A DNA stretch of 64,000 nt from Cupriavidus necator N-1 (GTDB lineage: Bacteria > Pseudomonadota > Gammaproteobacteria > Burkholderiales > Burkholderiaceae), in NCBI RefSeq assembly GCF_000219215.1, contig NC_015723.1:1-64000 (forward strand), in the 5' to 3' direction. The notes beneath the pieces were generated by a model. It was not told the DNA's origin, searched no databases, and saw only the letters and a list, made by a program, of their open reading frames with translations. Shown piece after piece: positions 44,604 through 52,448 of this stretch. Position 1 is the stretch's first letter, and each line of letters opens with the position of its first letter. Made by a program: the position numbers and the translations under genes.

Positions 44604-45560
44604 TTACAGCACCGGGCTGGCGGCCTGGAACGCGGCGTCGCTGGTGCGGGATGCAACCACCGGGCGCGCGTTGCTGCCGCGCGTGAGGCGTTCATCGCCG
44701 CTGACCCACTCGAGCGTCGCGCCACGCTGCAGGGCGGCATAGACGGCCTCGCCCTTGTTGCGTACCTTCAGGCGCTGGTACAGCGTGCAGGCGTGGCTCT
44801 TGACCGTGGCCACCGAGATATTGAGCATGCGGCTGACGGTCTTGATCGGGTAGCCGCGTGCCAGCAGCACCAGCACCTCGTACTGGCGCGGCGTGATCTT
44901 CAGCATTTCGGCTTCGTCGTAGCTGGGCTCTTCCTCGACCAGCGGCGCTGGGCTGGTGGAAGCCGGGGCCGACAGCGGCTGCCCCGGCCGCAGGCAGGTG
45001 AGGTCGCGCACCGCCACGGTGGTGCGCGCGGCTCCGGGCGTGCCGGCGCATGCCACCAGCGACAGTTGCTCGCCTGTGAGCGCGTGCGCAGGGTTCAGCG
45101 GCAGCGGCGCGGCCGAGGCCAGCGACTGCACCGCCGGCATGGCCGAGCGCGACGCCGACGGCATGGAGCCGGTCTCGGCCGAGAACAGCAGCCCCTGCAC
45201 GCCTGACACCGCCAGCCGGATGGCCGCCTCGATCACCGCAAGCGAAGCGGATTTCGGCAGGCAGCCGCATACGCCGCGTGCGCTGTCCGCGTTGGGCACA
45301 TGCAATGGCAAGATGTCCGCCAGGATCAGGATGCGGTGCGGCGACAGGGCTTCGCGGGCCTGTTCGAGTTGCGGCCAGCCAGACCCCACATCGGCGGGCA
45401 TGCCGAATACCAGCAGGTCGGCATTGTGGTGCCGGGAATCCAGCCTGGCGATGTCCGCAGGCGCAATGGCGGCAACCTGGGCGGACTCCTGGATGTTCTC
45501 GAGCATCTGCAGCAGCCCGAGCCGGAGCAGTGGATGCTCCTCGATCAGCAACGCATTCAT
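44604..45560 (-). CDS. LuxR-family regulator with atypical receiver, paralog of the 5765 gene
   Basis: 318 residues. The receiver-like N-terminus is ALLIEEHPLLRLGLLQML, and the acceptor strand ADLLVFGMP has Gly where Asp is expected. A low-complexity linker rich in Ala, Ser and Pro spans about 125-230, and a LuxR helix-turn-helix follows near 230-295. The helix-turn-helix is identical to that of the 5765 regulator in 56 of 64 aligned residues. The ATG at 45560 has GGGGAG 8 bases upstream; GTG at 45569 would overlap that site. A leader region of more than 500 bp with several dyads lies upstream. Likely regulator of the polysaccharide locus. Confidence 0.88.
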   Translation of the reverse strand: MNALLIEEHPLLRLGLLQMLENIQESAQVAAIAPADIARLDSRHHNADLLVFGMPADVGSGWPQLEQAREALSPHRILILADILPLHVPNADSARGVCGCLPKSASLAVIEAAIRLAVSGVQGLLFSAETGSMPSASRSAMPAVQSLASAAPLPLNPAHALTGEQLSLVACAGTPGAARTTVAVRDLTCLRPGQPLSAPASTSPAPLVEEEPSYDEAEMLKITPRQYEVLVLLARGYPIKTVSRMLNISVATVKSHACTLYQRLKVRNKGEAVYAALQRGATLEWVSGDERLTRGSNARPVVASRTSDAAFQAASPVL

Positions 45561-45839
45561 TGTCTTCACTCCCCGTTACTCGGGAGCGGACTGCGGGGCG
45601 CTTTGCGTATGGAGGGGCATTGCAGGACAGCAGTCACCCGCGGCGACTGGCTGCTTGTCTGACCCCCATGCTTCCATGCTCCCGCAGTCCCGTTCTTCTG
45701 GATGGAACTTGTCGGCGGCTGGAAGGTTGACCCGAACCCGGACCCGAAAGATTCTCGCTCCTAAATCGGCTTAAATTCATCTTATGGGCTGGTTGAATGG
45801 AATGCAAGCAGGCCGGTCTGGGACGAGTAGGGGTGGGAA

Positions 45840-45864
45840 TGAAAGGACATACATAATCCTTTCA
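45840..45864. promoter_or_regulatory. Dyad, candidate operator
   Basis: TGAAAGGA (45840-45847) and TCCTTTCA (45857-45864) with a 9-nt AT-rich centre, about 280 bp upstream of the regulator start. Confidence 0.4.
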
Positions 45865-45933
45865 AAAATCACCCAAATGCGCCGGTCCAGGTTCCGCAAA
45901 CGCCGCGCTGGCGCGGGGTCCAGGAGGTTTCAT

Positions 45934-45946
45934 GGATGTGACATCC
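45934..45946. promoter_or_regulatory. Perfect dyad GGATGT-G-ACATCC, candidate operator
   Basis: 13-bp perfect dyad. Its core GATGTGACAT recurs inside the dyad at 56131-56140 upstream of the fibre operon, and ATGTGAC recurs at 46974-46980. Confidence 0.45.
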
Positions 45947-46013
45947 GGATTTAATTTGGTTGCAGCACTGAAACAGATAGCATTATTGACACCCCTCGTA
46001 AGTAGTGTTCTTA

Positions 46014-46028
46014 ACCCCATCGTGGGGT
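46014..46028. promoter_or_regulatory. Dyad ACCCCA-TCG-TGGGGT, candidate operator
   Basis: 15-bp dyad with 6-bp arms in the AT-rich part of the region, close to the possible -35 element at 45986. Confidence 0.35.
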
Positions 46029-46098
46029 ATCGGTAATATATCTGCGGCGGATTGCTCCAATCATGAAACGCCGCTTTCATATGTGTTTTCGAAATAGG

Positions 46099-46119
46099 CC
46101 TGCCTGATTTTCAGGCAGG
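46099..46119 (-). terminator. Hairpin, probable terminator of the leftward small genes
   Basis: CCTGCCTGA (46099-46107), TTT and TCAGGCAGG (46111-46119). Read leftwards it is followed by a short T-containing stretch (CCTATTTC). It lies 160 bp after the stop of the gene at 46279. Confidence 0.55.
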
Positions 46120-46278
46120 TCGGGCGCATGGCCTAATGCTTCTGGATGAGAGACGTCTCCCACCTCGGGATGAGCCCTGCGGCGTCGGCTGCACCGGCCT
46201 GCACCGGGCTTGCCACCGCCTGCCGGGAGGGCAGGGCGGCGGGCCCGGGGCCGGCCGGCAGGTCCGCCCGCGGAGGCG

Positions 46279-46596
46279 TCAGCGGGCCCAGTGGCCGGGG
46301 CGCATGACCCAGCCGTGCGGGCCGCGCACCCAGCGCTCGGGCACATAGCGGTAGCCTGGACGCTGCGCCTGCCAGTAGCCGCCACGCCAGTCGTAGCGCC
46401 CGCCGGTGGCGGCCCAGTGGCCCGGCACCCAGACCTGGCCGCGGCGCGCGGCGGGGTGCGGTTCATAGCGCGGCGGCGGGGGCGGATGGCCATAGCCGTG
46501 GGCGACCACCACCGGCTGGGCCTCGGCGGGGGCGGTCAGTCCGAAGACGCCGCTCGTGGCGAGGACGGCTGCGGCAAGCAGGAGCTGGCGTTTCAT
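46279..46596 (-). CDS. Exported YXWGXW-repeat protein
   Basis: 105 residues. A clear signal peptide (MKRQLLLAAAVLATSGVFGLTAPAEA, cut near 26) is followed by a Pro/Gly/Tyr/Trp-rich mature part. Repeats such as VWVPGHWA, YDWRGGYW and HGWVMRPGHWA match the YXWGXW-repeat family. It is probably periplasmic or surface-exposed; the function is unknown. ATG with AAGGAG upstream. A small lipoprotein gene lies 39 bp upstream on the same strand. Confidence 0.85.
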   Translation of the reverse strand: MKRQLLLAAAVLATSGVFGLTAPAEAQPVVVAHGYGHPPPPPRYEPHPAARRGQVWVPGHWAATGGRYDWRGGYWQAQRPGYRYVPERWVRGPHGWVMRPGHWAR

Positions 46597-46635
46597 GTGG
46601 ATTCTCCTTGGGGCGGTTGGAAGTGGCTGGATCGA

Positions 46636-46758
46636 TCAATAGCGGTCGTAGTGGTGGTAGCGCGGCGGCGGCCCGCCGCGCGGTGGCACTACGATGCAGG
46701 CGGACAGCAGTGCGGCCGTGGTGGACAGCAGCACCACCAGCGAGAGGGCGCGTTTCAT
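46636..46758 (-). CDS. Very small lipoprotein
   Basis: 40 residues. It begins MKRALSLVVLLSTTAAL with lipobox LLSAC, giving a lipid-anchored peptide of about 20 residues rich in Pro, Arg, His and Tyr. AGGAG lies 7 bases before the ATG. Many Burkholderiales carry similar small Pro/Tyr-rich lipoproteins; no function is known. It is probably co-transcribed with the YXWGXW gene. Confidence 0.7.
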   Translation of the reverse strand: MKRALSLVVLLSTTAALLSACIVVPPRGGPPPRYHHYDRY

Positions 46759-47255
46759 ATGGACTCCTGGCGGGTTCGCGTTGGACACGGCTTCAATGTA
46801 GCGAGCCGGCCCCGCACTGCGCGCTTGCACTTGTAAGGCTGTCTCACATGGGCTTGTCCCGCTGGCGCAGGCCTGCGCCGAGCGCGCGGCATCCCGGAAG
46901 CCCTTGCGTATCAAGGCATTGCGCGCATGGCGGCAGGCCCATGGCGTGGTGTTCGCGTGCCGGGTCGGAGGTAATGTGACGTTACACCGGAAATAATTCT
47001 CGCAAGGCAATGGGCCCCGGCGCGGGCGTTGCACGCTTTGTGGGCGGCCTGGCTGGGCACGCAGAAACGGGTACGCCGCGATGGTGCGCGATGCCTCGGC
47101 ATGGCCCGGTGAAGGGCGTACTGGTAGCGTCACGGCGCCATCGTGGTGCCGTCACGGGACTTCAGGCGCGCATTTCAGTGGGGCGGAAATGGCATGAAGC
47201 TTGCGCCATGGGCTATACCAGTCGGAAGTGGCCTCGTGTGCTTGAAGGAGGCGTC
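46759..47255. other. Intergenic region with one dispersed repeat
   Basis: 497 bp with no supported gene. It holds dispersed repeat copy d and an ATGTGAC element at 46974-46980 inside the imperfect dyad GTAATGTGACGTTAC. It is upstream of both the leftward small lipoprotein gene and the rightward small ORF. Confidence 0.5.
47060..47074 (+). repeat. Dispersed 15-bp repeat, copy d
   Basis: CGCAGAAACGGGTAC, identical to copy b, with shared upstream blocks (GCGTTGCA, GGC-rich). Confidence 0.6.
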
Positions 47256-47393
47256 ATGCCGGTCATGCTCATCGTGCTTGCCCTGCAATGGCTGCAGGGG
47301 TTGTCGCCGCCCGCCGCGGCGTTGTTCGCGCTGCCTCAGGAGATGGCGCCCGTGGACGCCGCGGCCATCATCGAACCCGCGCTGACACGCTGA
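47256..47393 (+). CDS. Possible small hydrophobic protein
   Basis: 45 residues (starts MPVMLIVLALQWLQGL, ends IIEPALTR) with a hydrophobic N-terminal third that could be a signal anchor. The ATG has an excellent AAGGAGG site 5 bases upstream, which is the main support. It lies 88 bp before cynS on the same strand. I do not recognise it. Confidence 0.4.
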   Translation: MPVMLIVLALQWLQGLSPPAAALFALPQEMAPVDAAAIIEPALTR

Positions 47394-47481
47394 CATGGGC
47401 TGACGCCGGGGTGGTATGACCACCCTGCCGCCGTGGCAGTCCGAGTGGTTCCATCCAACCTACCACTGTCATGGAGTCAGC

Positions 47482-47925
47482 ATGAACCGCAGCGACGTCA
47501 CCGACCTCATCATCGAAGCCAAGGTCACCCGCGGCATTACCTGGGCGCAGGTGGCCGAGCGCGTCGGCCGCAGCAAGGAATGGACAACCGCGGCGTGCCT
47601 GGGCCAGATGGCATTCGACGCCGCCGGCGCGCGCGCGGTGATGGAGGCGTTCGGGCTGCCGCCCGAGGCCGAGCCCTGGCTGCGCGAGGTGCCGTACAAG
47701 GGCTCGCTGCCGACGCAGGTGCCGGCCGATCCGCTGATCTACCGCTTCTACGAACTCATCAGCGTGTACGGCACCACGTTCAAGGCGCTGATCCATGAAG
47801 AGTTTGGCGACGGCATCATGAGCGCGATCGACTTCCGCATGGACCTGCAGCGCGAGCCCGATCCCAACGGGGACCGGGTGCGCATCGAGATGTCGGGCAA
47901 GTTCCTGCCCTACAAGACTTACTGA
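47482..47925 (+). CDS. cynS: Cyanate hydratase (cyanase)
   Basis: 147 residues. It converts cyanate and bicarbonate to ammonia and carbon dioxide as a decamer. The N-terminal helix-turn-helix-like part includes ITWAQVAERVGRSKEWTTAACLGQM. The C-terminal catalytic part has LIYRFYELISVYG (active Arg and Glu near 96 and 99) and DGIMSAIDF with the active Ser near 122. All three catalytic residues are present. ATG at 47482 with GGAG upstream. The stop overlaps the convergent CynX-like transporter gene by 7 bp. Confidence 0.96.
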   Translation: MNRSDVTDLIIEAKVTRGITWAQVAERVGRSKEWTTAACLGQMAFDAAGARAVMEAFGLPPEAEPWLREVPYKGSLPTQVPADPLIYRFYELISVYGTTFKALIHEEFGDGIMSAIDFRMDLQREPDPNGDRVRIEMSGKFLPYKTY

Positions 47926-49181
47926 GGGGCGACTGCGCGCACGGGCGGCAGCGCAAAGGACACGTCATAGCGCGCCGGGTCCAGGCGCATGGTCAGCACG
48001 CCCACCAGCGCGGCGCAGGCCAGGTGGTACCACCAGCCGGCGGCGAAGTCGCCGGTGCGTTCGTGCAGCATGGCGGTGATCCAGGGCGCCAGCGACGCCA
48101 GCAGGAAGCCGCCGCCCTGCATCAGGGCGCTCAGCGCGCCGGCGCTGTCGGGGTCCGGCAGGTGGTCCAGCGCCACCACCAGGTACAAGGCAAAGCAGCC
48201 GCCCAGGCCGGCGCCGCCGATCACGGCCCACGCGTGCGGCGCGGCGTCGGGCCACAGCGCCAGTCCGCCGAAGCCCGCCACCTGCATGGCCAGCGCCAGC
48301 GCCATCCAGGCGCGGCGGTCCAGGCTGCGTGCGGCCAGCACCGGCAGCAGCAGTGCCGCGGCGGCCTGCGCCACCGCCATCAGCGCCACCAGCGACCCGC
48401 TCGCCGAAGCGCTCCAGCCGTGGTCCTGGTAGAACGGCGCAAGCCACGCCACCAGCGACGCATAGCCGCCGTTCATGACGCCAAAGCAAGCCATCAGCAG
48501 CCAGGTGCGCGGACGCCGCAACAGCGCGCGAGTTGCCCCCGCCGGGCGGCTTGCCGGTACCCCGGGGCCGCGCGCCGCGGCGCGCGGCAGCGCCACCCAG
48601 GCCAGCGCCAAGGCTGCCAGCGCGGGCATGGCCCACAGCGCCAGCGCATCGCGCCAGCTGCCGGCCAGCGCCGTCACGTAGGGCGACAGCTGCGCGCCGA
48701 GCGCGCCGCCGCCCATCAGTGCGGCGGAGTACAGCCCCATCACCGGCGCCACGCGCCCCGGGAATTCCTGCTTGACCAGGCCCGGGCAGGCGGCCTGCAC
48801 CACGGCCACGCCCAGCCCGCACAGCGCGGCCGAGGCGATCAGCCAGGTGCCGTCCGCCACGCCCAGCCGCAGCGCACAGCCGGCACCCAGCAAGGCCAGC
48901 GCGCCCAGCACCGCAGCGCGCGCACCCAGCCGTTCGCGGATGGCCGGCCCGAAGAAGGCGCCCACGCCCATCAGCAGCATCGGCAGCAAGGTCAGCCAGG
49001 CCATGCCCTGGTAGCTGAGGCCGGTGCCGGTGCGGATGGCCGGGGCCAGCGGCCCCACCGCGGTCAGGAACGGCCGCAGGTTCAGGCCGATGCCGGCGAC
49101 CGCGGCCAGCACCAGCCAGCGCGGGGTGGTGCGGATGTTGCGGACCGCGCTGCCGTTGGCGCCGCGCGCGCCCTCAGCCAC
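47919..49181 (-). CDS. MFS transporter, CynX/NimT family
   Basis: 420 residues with 12 predicted transmembrane helices. The early GIGLNLRPFLTAVGPLAPAI segment is the signature of the CynX/2-nitroimidazole (NimT/YeaN) transporter family. Convergence with cynS supports a role in cyanate movement, but family members carry various small compounds. GTG start overlapping the deaminase stop by 8 bp; the two are therefore coupled. The first 18 residues are polar and Gly/Ala-rich. Confidence 0.85.
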   Translation of the reverse strand: MAEGARGANGSAVRNIRTTPRWLVLAAVAGIGLNLRPFLTAVGPLAPAIRTGTGLSYQGMAWLTLLPMLLMGVGAFFGPAIRERLGARAAVLGALALLGAGCALRLGVADGTWLIASAALCGLGVAVVQAACPGLVKQEFPGRVAPVMGLYSAALMGGGALGAQLSPYVTALAGSWRDALALWAMPALAALALAWVALPRAAARGPGVPASRPAGATRALLRRPRTWLLMACFGVMNGGYASLVAWLAPFYQDHGWSASASGSLVALMAVAQAAAALLLPVLAARSLDRRAWMALALAMQVAGFGGLALWPDAAPHAWAVIGGAGLGGCFALYLVVALDHLPDPDSAGALSALMQGGGFLLASLAPWITAMLHERTGDFAAGWWYHLACAALVGVLTMRLDPARYDVSFALPPVRAVAPQ

Positions 49182-49632
49182 GGGGCGCGCGCGGGCCGTA
49201 GAGCTGCGCCGCAGAGAGATCGACCGGCACCCGCGTGAGCGGCAGTGGCGGCGAGTTCAGCGACAGGCGCAGCGCCTGGTAGGCGGCGTCGCTCGACATG
49301 CCGTAGGGCGCCGCATCTTGGTTGTCGAAGGCGTAGTAGACCGCCTGCACGCCGGCCATGGTCATCGCCGCCAGACACATCGGGCAGGGGTGGCCGCTGG
49401 CGTAGATCACGCTGCCGCGCAGGTCGGGACGGCCCAGCTTGCGTGCGGCGGCGCGCACCGCCTCCATCTCGGCATGGGTGGTGGGGTCGTGGCTGTGGAC
49501 GATGTCGTTGACGCCGGTGGCGACGGCCTCGCCGTCGAGCACCAGCACCGCGCCGAAGGGGCGCGCGCCACGGTCACGGTTGGCCGCTGCAAGGCGAATC
49601 GCCTCGCGCATGAATTCCTGGTGAGTGGTCAT
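49174..49632 (-). CDS. Nucleoside/guanine deaminase (CMP/dCMP deaminase fold)
   Basis: 152 residues. The zinc site is complete: HAEMEAV near residue 52 (His and the proton-shuttle Glu) and HPCPMCLAAM near 80 (two Cys). FDNQDAAPYGMSSDA is typical of guanine deaminase-like members, which turn guanine into xanthine. ATG at 49632; a TTG three codons upstream is less likely. The gene is coupled to the transporter, so that transporter could alternatively carry a purine or related base. Confidence 0.88.
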   Translation of the reverse strand: MTTHQEFMREAIRLAAANRDRGARPFGAVLVLDGEAVATGVNDIVHSHDPTTHAEMEAVRAAARKLGRPDLRGSVIYASGHPCPMCLAAMTMAGVQAVYYAFDNQDAAPYGMSSDAAYQALRLSLNSPPLPLTRVPVDLSAAQLYGPRAPRG

Positions 49633-49765
49633 GGTTGGCAAAGAAGTGAGTGCATGCTCTCGAACAGGGCGGCATGGGTCTTTGAGGGGCGTTCCCGGCG
49701 GCTGCAGGGCGCGGGCCGGGGCAGCGTGCCAACTGTACGCGGGGGCTTGGTAATTGGGAAATTAA

Positions 49766-50713
49766 ATGATGAAATCGCCGGCAGTGGAAAAATCAATGGA
49801 TAAACCGGCCATGCACGACCCTCGCCTCGATCCCGTGCTGCTGCAGAGCTTTGTCGCGGTGGCGGAAAGCGGCAGTTTTACCCGCGCCGCGCAGCGCGTG
49901 CACCTGACCCAGTCTACGGTCAGCCAGCAGGTGCGCCGGCTGGAAGACCAGCTCGGCTGCGTGCTGCTGGACCGCGGCGGCCGCTATGTCACCACCACGC
50001 CCGAGGGCGAGCGCCTGCTGGGCTACGCGCGCCGCCTCCAGCAGCTGATGGCCGAGGCGGTGGGGCAGCTGCGCCAGAGCGCTGGCCAGGGCGAGATCCG
50101 CATCGGCGTGCCCGAGGACTTTGCTGCGCGGCCGCTGACGCCGGTGCTGGCCGGGTTTGCCGATGACTGGCCGGGCATGCGGCTGGAGGTGACCAGCGGC
50201 ATGAGCCATGAGCTGTGGCAGCGCTTCCAGGACCGGGAACTGGACTTGGTGCTGGTCAAGCAGCGGGTTGGGCAGGCGCCGGGGCTGGCCAGCTGGCCCG
50301 AGCCCCTGTGCTGGTTCGACAGCCGCGGCCGCCCGGCGGTGGCGCGCGACCCGGTACCGCTGGTGGCGTTTCCGGTGGGCGGGCTGTACCGCGGCGAGAT
50401 GACGCACGCGCTCGACGCCGGCGGACGGCGCTGGCGCGTGGCTTTTGTCAGTGCCAGCCTGGCCAGCATCCTGGCCGCGGTGGCCGACGGCCTGGGCGTG
50501 ACGCTGCTGCCGCGGCGCCTGGCCACGGCCCAGCACCAGGTGCTGGAGGACGACGGCTGGCCCGCCGCGGTGCCCGACGTCGAGCTCAGCCTGCACGCGC
50601 AGCCGGATCTGCCGGCTGCGGCGCGCGACATGGCCGCACGGCTGGCCGCGCTATGCGAGACCGTGATGGGACCGGGCGAGCCGCCCGCGGATCAGCCGAA
50701 GAACTCGTTGTAG
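49766..50713 (+). CDS. LysR-family transcriptional regulator
   Basis: 315 residues. The N-terminal winged helix-turn-helix (LLQSFVAVAESGSFTRAAQRVHLTQSTVSQQVRRLE) spans about 25-80, and the substrate-binding domain lies at 105-300. It is divergent from the deaminase-transporter pair, 133 bp away, and probably regulates it. Three starts are possible (49766, 49796, 49811); the conserved part begins after all of them. The 49766 ATG has GGGAAA and the 49796 ATG has GGAAAA upstream. Confidence 0.9.
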   Translation: MMKSPAVEKSMDKPAMHDPRLDPVLLQSFVAVAESGSFTRAAQRVHLTQSTVSQQVRRLEDQLGCVLLDRGGRYVTTTPEGERLLGYARRLQQLMAEAVGQLRQSAGQGEIRIGVPEDFAARPLTPVLAGFADDWPGMRLEVTSGMSHELWQRFQDRELDLVLVKQRVGQAPGLASWPEPLCWFDSRGRPAVARDPVPLVAFPVGGLYRGEMTHALDAGGRRWRVAFVSASLASILAAVADGLGVTLLPRRLATAQHQVLEDDGWPAAVPDVELSLHAQPDLPAAARDMAARLAALCETVMGPGEPPADQPKNSL

Positions 50714-50880
50714 TAGCGGGTGCAGGTGCCGGCCGGGCGGAAGGTGTAGGGCAGCTCGGCCATTGCCGCGGCTTCCAGCGAGCCGAACGGGATGTCGGGC
50801 GCGGCCAGGGGGCCGGCTTCGGGGGCGGATTGGTGGTCGGGGCGCGCAAGCTGGGCGCGGGGGTTGGATGGCGAAGTCAT
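50692..50880 (-). CDS. Small hypothetical protein
   Basis: 62 residues with a Pro/Ala-rich first half and a distinct C-terminal end, FRPAGTCTRYYNEFFG. It has no signal peptide or membrane segment. Its 3' end overlaps the convergent LysR gene by 22 bp. The ribosome-binding site is weak. The aromatic, Cys-containing tail could be a conserved peptide, but I do not recognise it. Confidence 0.4.
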   Translation of the reverse strand: MTSPSNPRAQLARPDHQSAPEAGPLAAPDIPFGSLEAAAMAELPYTFRPAGTCTRYYNEFFG

Positions 50881-51176
50881 GTCAGGCTCATTCTCAAGGG
50901 CCGGGCACTGCACCCGGAAATTGCGGATCGGCGTTGTCAACGCGTGCAGCCATCCTAATGCTGCAGCGCGGCGCAGTCAGCCACCCCAGCCTGAACACAC
51001 TGTTGCGCAATCGGGCCCAATCGGGGCGACTTGCCCGGCGTTGCCCGCGCCTGGGTGCCGCCGGCGACTTGTGCCAACGCCTTGCGCGGCAGGGTCTATA
51101 TTTGGCTGAGGGTTGCCTGCGCCGCTTGCCTTGCGGCCAGCGCGGCCCGAGTGCCGCCGACCTTTCGGAGCGTGCC

Positions 51177-51872
51177 ATGTCGATGCCACCATGCTTTGCC
51201 GATCGCCGCGAGGCTGGCCTGTACCTGGGCCGCCGCCTGGCTGAGCTGGGTTTCGGCGCCGCACAACTGGGCCAGCCCGCGCTGGTGCTGGCGCTGCCGC
51301 GCGGCGGGGTGCCGGTCGCGTTCGAGGTGGTGCGCGCGCTCGACGCGCAGCTGGATGTGCTGCTGGTGCGCAAGATCGGCGCTGCCGGCTATCCCGAGCT
51401 GGCGCTGGGCGCGGTGGTGGAGGGCGATGCCGGCGGCGGCGGCCCGCACACGGTGGTCAATAACGATCCCTGGGCGCGGCGCGCCGTGGAAAGCGGCAGC
51501 TTCGATGCCGAGCGCGGCCGCCAGCTCGACGAGATCGCGCGGCGCCAGCAGCGCTATCGCGGCGGTGCGCCGGTGCCGGCGCGCGCCGGGCGCACGGTGA
51601 TCGTGGTCGATGACGGCGTGGCCACCGGCGCCACCATGCGCGCCGCGCTTGAAAGCGTGCGCATGGCCGGGGCGGCGCGCGTGGTGGCGGCCACGCCGGT
51701 GGGGTCGGGGGAGGGGCTGGCTAGCCTGTCGGCCGCGGCCGACGAGGTGATCTGCCTGAACACGCCACCCAGTTTCGGCGCGGTTGGCGCGTTCTACCTG
51801 GATTTCTCCCAGACCAGCGACGAAGAGGCGCTGGCCCTGCTGCGCGCGGCGGCGGCGCCGCCTGCGCGCTGA
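51177..51872 (+). CDS. Phosphoribosyltransferase-fold protein
   Basis: 231 residues. The type I PRT core is visible: LALPRGGVPVAFEVVRAL near residue 38 and the PRPP-binding loop VIVVDDGVATGATMRAAL near 142. The N-terminal FADRREAGLYLGRRLAEL is shared with a group of PRTases often found beside stress or phosphate-metabolism genes. The substrate base is unknown. ATG at 51177 with CGGAG seven bases upstream; the frame stays open upstream but is not homologous. Single gene. Confidence 0.88.
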   Translation: MSMPPCFADRREAGLYLGRRLAELGFGAAQLGQPALVLALPRGGVPVAFEVVRALDAQLDVLLVRKIGAAGYPELALGAVVEGDAGGGGPHTVVNNDPWARRAVESGSFDAERGRQLDEIARRQQRYRGGAPVPARAGRTVIVVDDGVATGATMRAALESVRMAGAARVVAATPVGSGEGLASLSAAADEVICLNTPPSFGAVGAFYLDFSQTSDEEALALLRAAAAPPAR

Positions 51873-51879
51873 GGTTCGC

Positions 51880-52401
51880 TCAGCCCTGGTCCGCCTGGCC
51901 CTTGCCCAGGCGCGCCTTCAGGTGCGGCACCAGCCCGCCGGCGGCCAGGATCGCGCGCAGGAAGTCAGGGATGGGCTCGCACGCGACCAGGCTGCCGTCG
52001 TCCAGGCGCAGTTGTGCCGACGCCAGGTCCAGCACCGCGTGCGCGCCGTCGGCCAGGCGGCTGGTGTCGGCGCAGACCAGCACCGGCAGGCCCAGGTTGA
52101 TGGCATTGCGATAGAACAGCCCGCCGAAGGACTGCGCCACCACGGCGCCCACGCCCAGTTCGCGCAGTGCCTGGGGCGCCTGCTCGCGCGAGGAGCCGAT
52201 GCCGAAGTTGGCACCCGCCACCAGCACGTCGCCGGCGCGCACGCTGCCGGGAAACTCCGGGCGCAGCGAGGCCAGGCAATGCCGGGCCAGCACCGGCAGT
52301 GGCGATTTCATCAGCACGGCGGGGGCCATGGCATCGGTGTCGATGTTGTCGCCGAAGCGCCAGAGGCGGCCAGCGGGGGCGGGGGCGATAGCAGAGGTCA
52401 T
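51880..52401 (-). CDS. LeuD-like aconitase-family small subunit
   Basis: 173 residues, swivel domain of the isopropylmalate isomerase/homoaconitase family. It opens with WRFGDNIDTDAMAP, and the conserved GANFGIGSSREQAPQALRELG near 64 holds the substrate-binding Ser-Ser-Arg. With the large subunit at 52449 it forms a hydro-lyase/isomerase. Genes for the leucine pathway are normally elsewhere; the GntR and Bug neighbours suggest a catabolic role on another hydroxy-acid. Confidence 0.88.
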   Translation of the reverse strand: MTSAIAPAPAGRLWRFGDNIDTDAMAPAVLMKSPLPVLARHCLASLRPEFPGSVRAGDVLVAGANFGIGSSREQAPQALRELGVGAVVAQSFGGLFYRNAINLGLPVLVCADTSRLADGAHAVLDLASAQLRLDDGSLVACEPIPDFLRAILAAGGLVPHLKARLGKGQADQG

Positions 52402-52448
52402 GCAAGAAGTCTGTCCCGCCAGGCGGGCACGAAGTCAGGCCCGCAGCG

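Larger units (their letters stand above)
45561..46278. other. Long regulatory region upstream of the 44604 regulator
   Basis: 718 bp with no supported gene. The part from 45770 to 46080 is AT-rich for this genome and holds three dyads and a hairpin, listed separately. TTGACA at 45986-45991 (plus strand) is a possible -35 element with no matched -10. The layout resembles the AT-rich region upstream of the paralog at 5765. Confidence 0.5.

Noticed and set aside
46077..46493. 138-residue minus-strand frame
   Set aside because: It overlaps the YXWGXW-repeat gene in another frame and covers the hairpin at 46099; no signal peptide or ribosome-binding site.
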